DNA of 64,000 bases, taken from positions 1 to 64,000 of the forward strand of contig NZ_JADPUN010000213.1 of the NCBI RefSeq assembly GCF_015690345.1, read 5' to 3'. The notes beneath the pieces were generated by a model. It made no database searches. It was not told the DNA's origin and saw only the letters and a list, made by a program, of their open reading frames with translations. A program made the position numbers and the translations under genes. Below are positions 35,369 to 43,067 of this stretch, piece after piece. This stretch comes from Plantactinospora alkalitolerans. GTDB lineage: Bacteria; Actinomycetota; Actinomycetes; Mycobacteriales; Micromonosporaceae. Numbering within the stretch: position 1 is the first letter of the stretch; every line of letters begins with the position of its first letter.

Positions 35369-35382
35369 CTGCGCGGTTGCGA

Positions 35383-35655
35383 TCAGAGTTGACGCATGTG
35401 CCGGGCGACCCGCTGGTGGGTACGGTCGCGCGCCTTCGCGGCGAGTTCGGCGGGACTGGCGTCCGGGGCCAGGTCGGTCGCGGCCGACCGGGCCACCTCC
35501 TCGGTGTTGTGATAGTCCACCGGCGGCATTCCACGCAGCGCCTGTAGCACCTCGCGCGGCGCTCCAGCACGTTCGGCCTCCCGGACGATGTCCTCCTTGG
35601 GCGCCGGGAAGTCCATCGACTCCAGGTACCGCAGTACGTCCGCGTTGGTCACCAT
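35383..35655 (-). CDS. DUF2795 family small protein
   Basis: This is a 90-residue soluble protein. MVTNADVLRYLESMDFPAPKEDIVREAERAGAPREVLQALRGMP fits DUF2795, a small helical family common in actinobacteria that has no known function. The second half (about 50-90) is Ala/Arg-rich. The ATG at 35655 is preceded by GAGGAGC. It is the first gene of a two-gene operon with the DUF1345 protein. Confidence 0.82.
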   Translation of the reverse strand: MVTNADVLRYLESMDFPAPKEDIVREAERAGAPREVLQALRGMPPVDYHNTEEVARSAATDLAPDASPAELAAKARDRTHQRVARHMRQL

Positions 35656-35738
35656 GAGATCCCGCTCCTCGCCGGTTGTCTGATTCACCGGCCGGCCGGA
35701 TACCCGTTGTGCGGACACCCACGCCTGCGCCGGGCCCC

Positions 35739-35777
35739 GGATCCGTCAGGTCCTGGATCCGTCAGGTCCTGGATCCG
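35739..35777 (+). repeat. 16-bp tandem repeat, about 2.4 copies
   Basis: The unit GGATCCGTCAGGTCCT occurs at 35739-35754 and 35755-35770 and starts again to 35777. It lies between the DUF2795 start and the sulfotransferase. It is identical copy to copy, suggesting recent slippage. Confidence 0.8.
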
Positions 35778-35830
35778 CCGACCCTGGCTCGGCGGGCCCC
35801 CTCGTCGTGGACGGCTCCGGCCCGGCTCGC

Positions 35831-35860
35831 GGAATATCGCGTCGCGGAATATCGCGTCGC
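35831..35860 (+). repeat. 15-bp tandem repeat, two copies
   Basis: GGAATATCGCGTCGC is repeated without change at 35831-35845 and 35846-35860, about 30 bases before the sulfotransferase ATG. Its AATAT core is AT-rich against the surroundings, and the copies may affect the promoter or the 5' leader. A short GTCGCCGTTCCGCGACGGC hairpin follows. Confidence 0.8.
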
Positions 35861-35892
35861 CGTTCCGCGACGGCGGGACTAGCCTCGTCCGG

Positions 35893-36819
35893 ATGCCTGA
35901 GGTTCCCGTCCGTTACCGGTCAGACGACGAGGACAGCGGCCGCTGGACCGGGTTCCCCTACCGCCCGGGGGACATGGTGATCAGCACCCGGTCCAAGAGC
36001 GGCACCACCTGGATGCAGATGATCTGCGCCCTGCTGGTCTTCCAGGACCCGGACCTGCCGGCACCGCTGGCCGAACTGTCGCCGTGGCTCGACTGGCTCG
36101 TCGAACCCCGGGACGAACTGTTCGCCCGGCTGGCCGCGCAGCCGCACCGCCGGTTCATCAAGACGCACACCCCGCTCGACGGAGTCCCGCTCGACACACG
36201 GGTCGACTACATCGTGGTCGCCCGGGACCCGCTGGACATGGCGGTGTCGCTCTACCACCAGGTCGACAACCTCGACCGGGAACTGATCCGGCACCTGACC
36301 GGCCGAACCACGCCCGACGGCCCCGTACGGCCCCGACCCCCACTGCGCGACTGGCTGCTGTCCTGGATCGACCGGGACGTCGAACCGGCCGACGCACTCG
36401 ACTCGCTGCCGGGGGTCCTGTGGCACCTCTCCGACGCCTGGGCCCGACGCGCCGAGCCGAACGTGCTGCTCGTGCACTACGGCGACCTGGCGACCGATCT
36501 GCCGGGCGAGATGCGCCGGATCGCGGAGCGGCTCGGGATCGAGGTGCCGGAGCGGCGCTGGCCCGACCTGGTCGAGGCGGCCACGTTCGCGCGGATGCGG
36601 GCCAGGGTGACCCGGTTGGTGCCGGACCGGTCCGGCGTACTCAAGGACCGGTCGGCGTTCTTCCGACGGGGCAGTTCGGGTGCGGGCCGGGAGGCGCTCA
36701 GCGCGGACGAGGTCGCACACTACCGACGCCGGGTGGCCGGGCTGGGACCGCCGGACCTGCTGCGCTGGCTGCACGCCGACGATGCTCCGGCGCGGCTCGC
36801 CCATCGTTCCTCGTCCTAG
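35893..36819 (+). CDS. Sulfotransferase domain protein
   Basis: This is a 308-residue cytosolic sulfotransferase that would move sulfate from PAPS to a hydroxyl or amine acceptor. The 5'-phosphosulfate loop is STRSKSGTTWMQM near residue 30, KTHTPLDG holds the catalytic histidine region, and IVVARDPLDMAVSLYHQ is the 3'-phosphate-binding element (R and S). The C-terminal LKDRSAFFRRGSSGAGREAL matches the RKG-type cofactor loop. Acceptors include small molecules, sterols and carbohydrates. I chose the ATG at 35893. It is followed after 68 bases by a TetR gene. No PAPS synthesis genes are nearby. Confidence 0.88.
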   Translation: MPEVPVRYRSDDEDSGRWTGFPYRPGDMVISTRSKSGTTWMQMICALLVFQDPDLPAPLAELSPWLDWLVEPRDELFARLAAQPHRRFIKTHTPLDGVPLDTRVDYIVVARDPLDMAVSLYHQVDNLDRELIRHLTGRTTPDGPVRPRPPLRDWLLSWIDRDVEPADALDSLPGVLWHLSDAWARRAEPNVLLVHYGDLATDLPGEMRRIAERLGIEVPERRWPDLVEAATFARMRARVTRLVPDRSGVLKDRSAFFRRGSSGAGREALSADEVAHYRRRVAGLGPPDLLRWLHADDAPARLAHRSSS

Positions 36820-36852
36820 CCTGGGCCGACGGAACGTGGAAGCGTCCCGAGC

Positions 36853-36880
36853 TATACAATACAGAACACTGCTGTATTGT
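36853..36880 (+). promoter_or_regulatory. TetR operator overlapping a -10 box
   Basis: ACAATACAG (36856-36864) and CTGTATTGT (36872-36880) form a perfect nine-base inverted repeat with a seven-base gap. The left arm contains TACAAT (36855-36860), a good -10 box. The palindrome ends seven bases before the TetR start at 36888. Binding here would block its own promoter. This is one of the clearest operators in the window. Confidence 0.75.
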
Positions 36881-36887
36881 AATTGCT

Positions 36888-37532
36888 GTGGGCATCGATG
36901 ATCGCGCTCCTGGCCGGCCGCGGAGCAGGGAAGCCGACGCCGCCATCCTGGACGCCGCACTGGAACTGCTGATCGAGCGTGGCGCGGTGGCGACCAGCAT
37001 CGAACAGGTGGCCCGGCGTGCCGGAGTCACTCGGGCCACCGTGTACCGGCGTTTTCCGGATAAGGCCCAGCTGCTGATCGCCACGATCGAGGCCGCCTAC
37101 GGTGATCCCCCGCCAACGCAGGAGATCCGCGACGTCGAGCACTTGCTGACCGGTTGGGCATCCATCCTTGCCAGCCCGCGTCTGCGGCGCCTCCTGCGCC
37201 GCCTCTACGGCGCGATCGAGGACTTTCCCGAAATCGCTCGTGCTTACCAGAGAATGCTCGGCCAGCAGCGGGACCAGGCCCGCCGCAACGTGTTCGAACG
37301 GGCCCGCGACCGCGGGCAGTTTCCCCCGGACACCGACTCGGACGTGCTGCTGGACCTGCTCACCGGCGCGGGGTGGCAGCACCTGGCCATCCAGCCGGAC
37401 AACTGCACGGTCGAGGACACCGAGAGGTTCCTACGTGCCGTGCTCCACCAGGCCGGGTACCGGCCCGACGGCTACCGACAACAGTTGGTCCCGCAGGGCC
37501 AGCAGCCCGCCAGACCGGGAGACAAGGAGTAG
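36888..37532 (+). CDS. TetR/AcrR family repressor
   Basis: This is a 214-residue regulator. The N-terminal HTH domain (about 15-62) reads ILDAALELLIERGAVATSIEQVARRAGVTRATVYRRFPDK, and the C-terminal ligand domain is helical with a TetR_C-like end. The GTG start at 36888 is just after the palindrome and has no clear ribosome site. It lies five bases before a membrane protein gene, which it probably controls along with itself. The ligand is unknown. Confidence 0.9.
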   Translation: MGIDDRAPGRPRSREADAAILDAALELLIERGAVATSIEQVARRAGVTRATVYRRFPDKAQLLIATIEAAYGDPPPTQEIRDVEHLLTGWASILASPRLRRLLRRLYGAIEDFPEIARAYQRMLGQQRDQARRNVFERARDRGQFPPDTDSDVLLDLLTGAGWQHLAIQPDNCTVEDTERFLRAVLHQAGYRPDGYRQQLVPQGQQPARPGDKE

Positions 37533-37537
37533 CCAAC

Positions 37538-38011
37538 ATGTCCACCGCCAGCGTCGAGGCGCAGTTGCGCACCCGGGCGTTCGCCCGCGTCATCGGGCCC
37601 TACGTCGCCACCTTCACGATCGTCTACGCGATCCGCCTGCCCGACCTGGTCGGATACATCAACGACCTGTTCGCTCAACCCGTCCTGGTCTGGCTGCTCG
37701 GCGCACTGATGCTCGGCGGGGGACTGGTCATCGTCGGCGGACACCGCAGTTGGCGCGGCCCACTCGCGGTCACCGTGTCCCTGTTCGGCTGGTTCGTCGC
37801 CGTACGCGGGTTCCTTCTCATCGTCGACCCCGGGGCGGTCAAGTCGGGTGTCGACTCCACCATGCTCTCGCCCACCGCGACGACCGTGGCCCGGATCTTC
37901 TTCGGCGCCCTGGCGGTGATCGGCCTGCTGCTGACCTACGCCGGTTGGTTCACCGAACCGACGGCTCCGACACCAGCAACACCTACGACCGACGCCCACA
38001 GTCCAGCCTGA
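37538..38011 (+). CDS. Small membrane protein controlled with TetR
   Basis: This is a 157-residue protein with about four helices: an opening helix (about 20-38), VLVWLLGALMLGGGLVIVGG, PLAVTVSLFGWFVAVRGFLLIV and VARIFFGALAVIGLLLTYAGW. It has a short Pro/Thr tail. No named family is evident, though it looks like a DoxX-like or small integral protein. The ATG at 37538 has AAGGAG upstream and the gene starts five bases after the TetR stop, so they are one operon. It could be an efflux or stress-linked protein. Function is not proposed. Confidence 0.8.
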   Translation: MSTASVEAQLRTRAFARVIGPYVATFTIVYAIRLPDLVGYINDLFAQPVLVWLLGALMLGGGLVIVGGHRSWRGPLAVTVSLFGWFVAVRGFLLIVDPGAVKSGVDSTMLSPTATTVARIFFGALAVIGLLLTYAGWFTEPTAPTPATPTTDAHSPA

Positions 38012-38050
38012 AACACGGGGTCGAACCAGGTCTGACGGCGCGGACCCGGG

Positions 38051-38132
38051 TCAGGCGACGGCACCCTCGGTACGGAGTCGCCTGATCCGGGTCAGGCGAC
38101 GACACCCTCGGTACGGAGTCGCCTGATCCGGT
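38051..38132. repeat. 41-bp tandem duplication of the CoA-transferase gene end, with hairpins
   Basis: Bases 38051-38091 and 38092-38132 are tandem copies of one 41-base unit, differing at two positions in my reading. The second copy is the real 3' end of the leftward CoA-transferase gene; the first lies just past its stop. Each copy contains TCAGGCGAC paired with GTCGCCTGA, so two hairpins stand in tandem and may act as a terminator for both converging transcripts. Confidence 0.85.
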
Positions 38133-39267
38133 CGGCGTCGAGGCCGAGTTCGGCCAGCAGTTCGTCGGTGTGCTCGCCGGGATGCGGCGGCGGTCGGCTG
38201 ATCGCCCCGGGGGTACGGCTGAACCGGGGCGCCGGCGCCGGCTGCTCGACCCCGGCGGGTGCGACGAACACACCCCGGGCGGAGAGGTGCGGGTGCCGGG
38301 GTGCCTCCCGCCAGTCGAGCACCGGAACCGCGCAGGCGTCGGTGTGCTCCAACAGGTCGGCCCAGTCGTCCCGACTCCGGGTCCGGAACAGCCGCGCCCA
38401 CGCCTGCCGCAGCGCGGGCCAGTTCGCCGGGTCGGTCCGGTCCAGCGCCTCGTCGGGGGCCAGCGGAAATCCGGTCCGGCGGACCAGTTCGGCGTAGAAC
38501 TGCGGTTCGATGGCGCCCACCGCCAGGTACCTCCCGTCCGCACACTCGTAGGCGTCGTAGAACGGGGCACCGCCGTCGAACATGTTGACCCCTCGGGCGT
38601 CCTGCCACATCCCCATCCCACGCAGGGAGTGGATCATTGTGGAGAGCAGCGCGACCCCGTCCACCATGGCGGCGTCCACCACCTGCCCGGTCCCGCCGCC
38701 CCGGACGTCGAACAGCGCGCAGACCACACCGAGTGCCAGCAGCATTCCGCCACCGCCGAAGTCACCGACCAGGTTCATCGGCGGCACCGGTGGTTCGCCG
38801 GCCCGACCGATGCCGTGCAGTACGCCGGTCAGCGCCAGGTAGTCGATGTCGTGCCCGGCGTACGGGGCGTTCGGGCCGTCCTGGCCCCAGCCGGTCATCC
38901 GGCCGTACACCAGCCGGGGGTTCACCGCCAGGCAGTCCGCCGGTCCCAGGCCGAGGCGCTCCGTGACACCGGGCCGGAATCCCTCGACGAGTACGTCGGC
39001 GTCGCGGACGAGGTCGCGCACCACCTCCCGGCCGGCGGGTGTCTTGAGGTCGACGGCCAGCGATCGTCGTCCCCGGTTCAGCAGATCAGGATGGGGGGTG
39101 CCGAACCGTTCCGGCCGGACCTCGGCGACCCGGTCGACCCGGACGACGTCGGCGCCCAGGTCGGCGAGGACCATCGCCGCGAACGGGCCCGGTCCGATGC
39201 CGGCGAGCTCGACGATCCGGACGCCGTGCAGCGGGCCGCCCGGGGCCGCCGGTCGGGGAGCGGTCAT
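38092..39267 (-). CDS. CaiB/BaiF family CoA transferase (alpha-methylacyl-CoA racemase-like)
   Basis: This is a 391-residue family III CoA-transferase or racemase. Typical marks are VRIVELAGIGPGPFAAMVLADLGADVVRVD, NRGRRSLAVDLKTPAGREV, LVEGFRPGVTERLGLG, MTGWGQDGPNAPYAGHDIDYLALTG and GGGMLLALGV. The GHDIDY motif and the overall order match alpha-methylacyl-CoA racemases, which work on branched fatty acyl-CoAs, closely related to CoA transferases. The catalytic aspartate/histidine of the racemase branch seem present in GHDIDY, so racemase is my preferred reading. The ATG at 39267 is clear. The 3' end is duplicated in tandem. Confidence 0.9.
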   Translation of the reverse strand: MTAPRPAAPGGPLHGVRIVELAGIGPGPFAAMVLADLGADVVRVDRVAEVRPERFGTPHPDLLNRGRRSLAVDLKTPAGREVVRDLVRDADVLVEGFRPGVTERLGLGPADCLAVNPRLVYGRMTGWGQDGPNAPYAGHDIDYLALTGVLHGIGRAGEPPVPPMNLVGDFGGGGMLLALGVVCALFDVRGGGTGQVVDAAMVDGVALLSTMIHSLRGMGMWQDARGVNMFDGGAPFYDAYECADGRYLAVGAIEPQFYAELVRRTGFPLAPDEALDRTDPANWPALRQAWARLFRTRSRDDWADLLEHTDACAVPVLDWREAPRHPHLSARGVFVAPAGVEQPAPAPRFSRTPGAISRPPPHPGEHTDELLAELGLDADRIRRLRTEGVVA

Positions 39268-39430
39268 CCGTGCACGATAGGACAGCACCGTCCGCCGGTC
39301 GAGCCGGTGATCTCCGGTGCCGGCGGGGTTGGCGCGCGTCGTCCGCGCGCTTGCCGACCAGGGCGGCCGGCAGGGCTTATCGTCAGCGGAGACGCCGCTG
39401 GTCGTGGCGGGAGAGAACGGGTCGACCGCT

Positions 39431-41326
39431 ATGCGTACGGGCGAGGTGGGCCACAGCGGCACCGGTCGTGATGCCGTCGACCCTGCCGGTGCCGGTGCCG
39501 GTCTTCGTGCCGCTCCGGACGGGCGGCCGGCGCGGCCCGGGTACTGGCGACTGGTCGGCGCCCCACCGCCGACCCGCGCCGAGCGGCTCGGCCGACTGGT
39601 CGGACTGCGGGTGCTCCGGATCCCTGGGACACGGCGGATACTGGTCGTCGCCGGGTCGATGGACCGGCTGCGGGACCTGTCGACCCTGCCCGTGTCGCTG
39701 GCACCGACGAGTTCGGCGAGCATCGTGCTGGCGTACTGGCGGGCGCCCCGGCTGGGCTGGTCCGGCGGCATCGGGCCGCTGGCGCATCTTCGGGGGCACC
39801 GGGTGGCGTTGCCAGGTCGGGGGCGGGGCGTCGCCACGGTCACCGTCCGGCTCTCCCGGCCGGCGCAGCTCCGTGACGTCCTCGCCGCGGTGCTGCGCGT
39901 GTTGGGGCCGAGCCGGCCGCTTCCGGTGCCCGCCGGTCCGAACCTGACCGGCCAGGACATTCTTCCGGCATACCTGCCGACCCAGCCGGCCGCCTCGGTG
40001 GCGCGGGGTGTGCTCCGGGACAGCCCGGAGATCCGGGCCCACGACGTGGTACTCCGGGCGGTGGGCACGTCGGGATCGGCGTCCGGTGCGGCGGCGTACG
40101 CGGTGGGTTGGGAGACGGGCCGGCACGGGCCGTGCCTGGCGGATGGCCCGGCCGTGCTGGTGGACGCGTGCCGGATCAATCCGCGTGGCCGCCGGGCCGG
40201 CTGCTACCGGCCGGACGCCCCCCGGGTACGGCTGGAGTTCGGTCCGGCGCCGGGGTGGCGCCGGGGTGGTGCCCGGACGGGACAGCAGCCGCTCGACGGG
40301 CCCGGGGTGACCGCTGGAGTCCTCGCCATGCTGCGCCAGGTCGGCGTGGTCGACTGCCCGGACGTTCCCGACACCGGGCCGGTGGAGGTGGCGGCGCTGC
40401 TGGTCCAGCTGGCGATGACCGGGGCGCTGGTGTCCGCCCCGAGCCTGCCGGACCGGGTGGCCGACCTGATCGTTCCGGAGCTGCGGACGCTGCTGGCCAG
40501 CGCGGTGACCGAGACCGAGCCGCTGGCCCGGGAGGCGCGCAGCGTACGACAGCGACGGGCGGCGCTGCGCGGGCACGCCACCGCGTTCGCGCTGCCCGGG
40601 CTCACCTCGGGCGTCTTTCCCCAGCTCCCCGTCTTCCCGTCGGTGAGCGTGCTGCTGACCACCCGGCGCCCCGAGCGGCTGCCTGCGGCACTACGGATGA
40701 TCACCGAACAGACGTACCCCGAGCTGGAGATCGTCCTCTGCCTGCACGGGGTCGAACTGCCCGAGCCGGTACGCGCCACGCTGGCCCGGTGCGGCCGGCC
40801 GTACGAGATCGTCCAGGTGCCGGGCGCCGCCAGTTTCGGTGAGGCGCTGGGTGCCGCGACCGGGCGGGCCCGGGGGAGCCTGGTCACCAAGTTCGACGAC
40901 GACGACAGCTACGCCACGGAACACGTCTGGGACCTGGTGCTGGCCCGGCACTACTCGGGTGCGACCCTGGTGGGCAAGGGCTCCGAGTTCGTGTACCTGG
41001 AGACGCTGGGCATCACCATCCGGCGGCCGTCGGGCGCGGCCGAGACCGACGGTGAGGTGGTGGCCGGCGGCACGATGCTGATCGCCAAGGGGGACCTCGA
41101 GTCGGCCGGCGGCTGGCGTCCGGTACCCAGATCGGTCGACTTCGGACTGCTCGACCGGGTACGGCGGGACGGCGGGATGATCTACCGGACCCATCCGCTC
41201 GGCTACGTCTACCACCGGCGGGCGGCCGGCCACACCTGGGATCCCGGCCAGCCGTACTTCCTCGACAGCGCGTACGCCCGCTGGACCGGTCTGCCGGCCG
41301 AGATCCTGGGCGACATCGCTCCGTAG
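39431..41326 (+). CDS. Glycosyltransferase family 2 protein with unrecognised N-terminal half
   Basis: This is a 631-residue protein. Its C-terminal part (about 390-620) is a GT-A fold: FPSVSVLLTTRRPERLPAALRM starts the family 2 domain, KFDDDDSYATEHVWDL holds the DXD metal site, and VAGGTMLIAKGDLESAGGWRPVPRSVDFGLLDRV is the acceptor-side loop. The N-terminal half is rich in Gly, Arg and Pro, shows no domain I recognise, and starts uncertainly; ATG 39431 is a compromise and other starts lie upstream. It is divergent from the CoA-transferase gene. The donor and product cannot be assigned. Confidence 0.75.
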   Translation: MRTGEVGHSGTGRDAVDPAGAGAGLRAAPDGRPARPGYWRLVGAPPPTRAERLGRLVGLRVLRIPGTRRILVVAGSMDRLRDLSTLPVSLAPTSSASIVLAYWRAPRLGWSGGIGPLAHLRGHRVALPGRGRGVATVTVRLSRPAQLRDVLAAVLRVLGPSRPLPVPAGPNLTGQDILPAYLPTQPAASVARGVLRDSPEIRAHDVVLRAVGTSGSASGAAAYAVGWETGRHGPCLADGPAVLVDACRINPRGRRAGCYRPDAPRVRLEFGPAPGWRRGGARTGQQPLDGPGVTAGVLAMLRQVGVVDCPDVPDTGPVEVAALLVQLAMTGALVSAPSLPDRVADLIVPELRTLLASAVTETEPLAREARSVRQRRAALRGHATAFALPGLTSGVFPQLPVFPSVSVLLTTRRPERLPAALRMITEQTYPELEIVLCLHGVELPEPVRATLARCGRPYEIVQVPGAASFGEALGAATGRARGSLVTKFDDDDSYATEHVWDLVLARHYSGATLVGKGSEFVYLETLGITIRRPSGAAETDGEVVAGGTMLIAKGDLESAGGWRPVPRSVDFGLLDRVRRDGGMIYRTHPLGYVYHRRAAGHTWDPGQPYFLDSAYARWTGLPAEILGDIAP

Positions 41327-41376
41327 GATTCGAGGTTGTCGCGCTGCCAGCCCTGATGAGGTGGTAGGACTAGCGG

Positions 41377-41976
41377 GTGGGCATCGTGTCTCCAGGCTTC
41401 CAGGGTCGGCGTCGACCGGCTGAGCCGAACCTGCCACCCGGGCAGTACCTCACCGAGGACTTTCCGGTGCTGTCCGCCGGTCCCACCCCACGGGTGTCAC
41501 TGACGGACTGGGAGTTCGTGCTCAGCACCGAGACGGGTGCCGAGTCCCGCTGGTCCTGGGACGAGATGTGGGCGCTGCCCACGGAGACTCCGACGGTGGA
41601 CATCCACTGCGTGACCCACTGGTCGAAGCTGGGCACGAACTGGCGGGGCGTCTCGGTGGACACCCTGTTGGACGGCGTCGACACGGCCGCCGACTACGCC
41701 CTCGTGCACTCCTACGGCGGCTACACCACGAACCTGCCGCTGGACGACCTGCGGGACGGGCAGGCCTGGATCGTCCACCAGTACGACGGCGCCGACCTGC
41801 CCGCCGAGCACGGCGGGCCGGCCCGGCTGCTGGTGCCGCACCTCTACTTCTGGAAGTCCGCCAAGTGGGTTCGCGGCATCCGTCTCGGCCTGACCGACGA
41901 GCCCGGTTTCTGGGAAACCGCCGGCTATCACGACTACGGTGACCCATGGCGCGAACAGCGATACCAGGGCGACTGA
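41377..41976 (+). CDS. Sulfite-oxidase-like molybdopterin oxidoreductase
   Basis: This is a 199-residue protein of the SUOX/YedY superfamily. The molybdenum-binding cysteine is C78 in VDIHCVTHWSKLGTNW, and VHSYGGYTTNLPLDDL and VPHLYFWKSAKWVRGI match other core segments. It has no heme domain and no obvious signal peptide. It is unusually short. The GTG at 41377 is the longest start. It overlaps the reductase gene by 31 bases in another frame, so electrons likely pass to or from the flavin partner. The substrate is unknown; a sulfoxide or sulfite role is possible by family. Confidence 0.82.
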   Translation: MGIVSPGFQGRRRPAEPNLPPGQYLTEDFPVLSAGPTPRVSLTDWEFVLSTETGAESRWSWDEMWALPTETPTVDIHCVTHWSKLGTNWRGVSVDTLLDGVDTAADYALVHSYGGYTTNLPLDDLRDGQAWIVHQYDGADLPAEHGGPARLLVPHLYFWKSAKWVRGIRLGLTDEPGFWETAGYHDYGDPWREQRYQGD

Positions 41977-42710
41977 CCAAGCGGGCCGGCTGGTGGGTCG
42001 CCCGCCTGGTCGACCGCCGGGAGGAGACCGCCACCGCCTGCACGTTGGTGCTGGAGGTTCCCGACTGGCCGGGCCACCTGCCCGGCCAGCACGTCGACCT
42101 GCGGCTGACCGCCGAGGACGGCTACCAGGCGGCCCGCAGCTACTCGGTGTCCGCTCCCGCCGACGGCGAGCGGATCGAGGTGACCGTCCAGCGGGTGCCC
42201 GACGGAGAGGTCTCGCCGTACCTGATCGAGGGCCTGTCGATCGGCGACCAGATCGAGGTCAAAGGTCCGCTCGGCGGCTATTTCGTCTGGCGGATGACCG
42301 ACCCCGCACCGGTGCTGCTGGTCGGCGGCGGCTCGGGGATCGCGCCGCTGATGGCGATGATCCGGGCTCGGCGGGCGGCCGGGAGCCGGGTGCCGTTCCG
42401 GCTGATCTACTCGGTCCGGACCGAGCGCGACATCTACTTCGCCGACGAGTTGCGCCGCCGGGTCCGGGAGGACCAGGGGCTCGACGTCGCCTACGTCTAC
42501 ACCCGGGAGGTGCCGGAGATCTCGCCCGCCCAGGCACACCGGATCGGCGTCGCCGACGTCAACAGCCACGGCTGGCCGCCGCAGCTCGAACCGACGAACT
42601 TCGTCTGCGGACCGACCGGGTTCGTGGAGGCCGTGTCCGACATCCTGGTCGCGCTCGGTCACGAGCCCCGCCGGATCAAGACCGAGCGGTTCGGTCCGAC
42701 CGGGGCCTGA
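41946..42710 (+). CDS. FAD/NAD-binding ferredoxin-reductase-type oxidoreductase
   Basis: This is a 254-residue flavoprotein of the FNR superfamily. RSYSVSAP is the FAD-binding motif (RxYS), VKGPLGGYFVW follows it, and LLVGGGSGIAPLMAMIRA is the NAD-binding loop. A C-terminal FVCGPTGFVEAV is also typical. It has no 2Fe-2S domain. It starts 31 bases inside the molybdoenzyme gene, and a DUF6510 gene follows in 30 bases. It probably supplies NAD(P)H electrons to the molybdenum protein. Confidence 0.88.
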   Translation: MARTAIPGRLTKRAGWWVARLVDRREETATACTLVLEVPDWPGHLPGQHVDLRLTAEDGYQAARSYSVSAPADGERIEVTVQRVPDGEVSPYLIEGLSIGDQIEVKGPLGGYFVWRMTDPAPVLLVGGGSGIAPLMAMIRARRAAGSRVPFRLIYSVRTERDIYFADELRRRVREDQGLDVAYVYTREVPEISPAQAHRIGVADVNSHGWPPQLEPTNFVCGPTGFVEAVSDILVALGHEPRRIKTERFGPTGA

Positions 42711-42740
42711 CGGCGACGACGAGCGCAGCGAGGAGACGAC

Positions 42741-43067
42741 GTGACCGAGCAGTTGCATCCGGAGCAGCCGAGGATGGATTACGTGGACGGCAACATGCTG
42801 GCCGGTCCGTTGCAGGAGGTGTTCGCCGTGGACCTGACCACGGCCACCGGCCGGTGTGCCTCGTGTGGACAGACCGGGCCGGTGGCCGCGTTGCGGGTCT
42901 ACTCGAACGCACCCGGGGTGGTCGCCCGCTGTCCGTCCTGTACCGAGGTCATGCTCCGGCTGGTCCGTACCCCGGACAGCGCCTGGCTGGACCTGCGCGG
43001 TTCGACCTTCCTGCAGATCCCGATGCCGGCGGAGTCGTTCACGACGCCGGGGCCGGTCGCGATGTAG
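42741..43067 (+). CDS. DUF6510 zinc-ribbon-like protein
   Basis: This is a 108-residue small protein with two CxxC pairs, C39/C42 (RCASCGQ) and C64/C67 (RCPSCTE), which should bind one metal ion, probably zinc or iron. This pattern and length fit DUF6510. It follows a molybdoenzyme and a flavin reductase in an operon and may be their electron carrier or assembly partner. The ATG at 42741 is preceded by GAGGAGACG. Its last 29 bases overlap the end of the convergent MFS gene. Confidence 0.82.
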   Translation: MTEQLHPEQPRMDYVDGNMLAGPLQEVFAVDLTTATGRCASCGQTGPVAALRVYSNAPGVVARCPSCTEVMLRLVRTPDSAWLDLRGSTFLQIPMPAESFTTPGPVAM

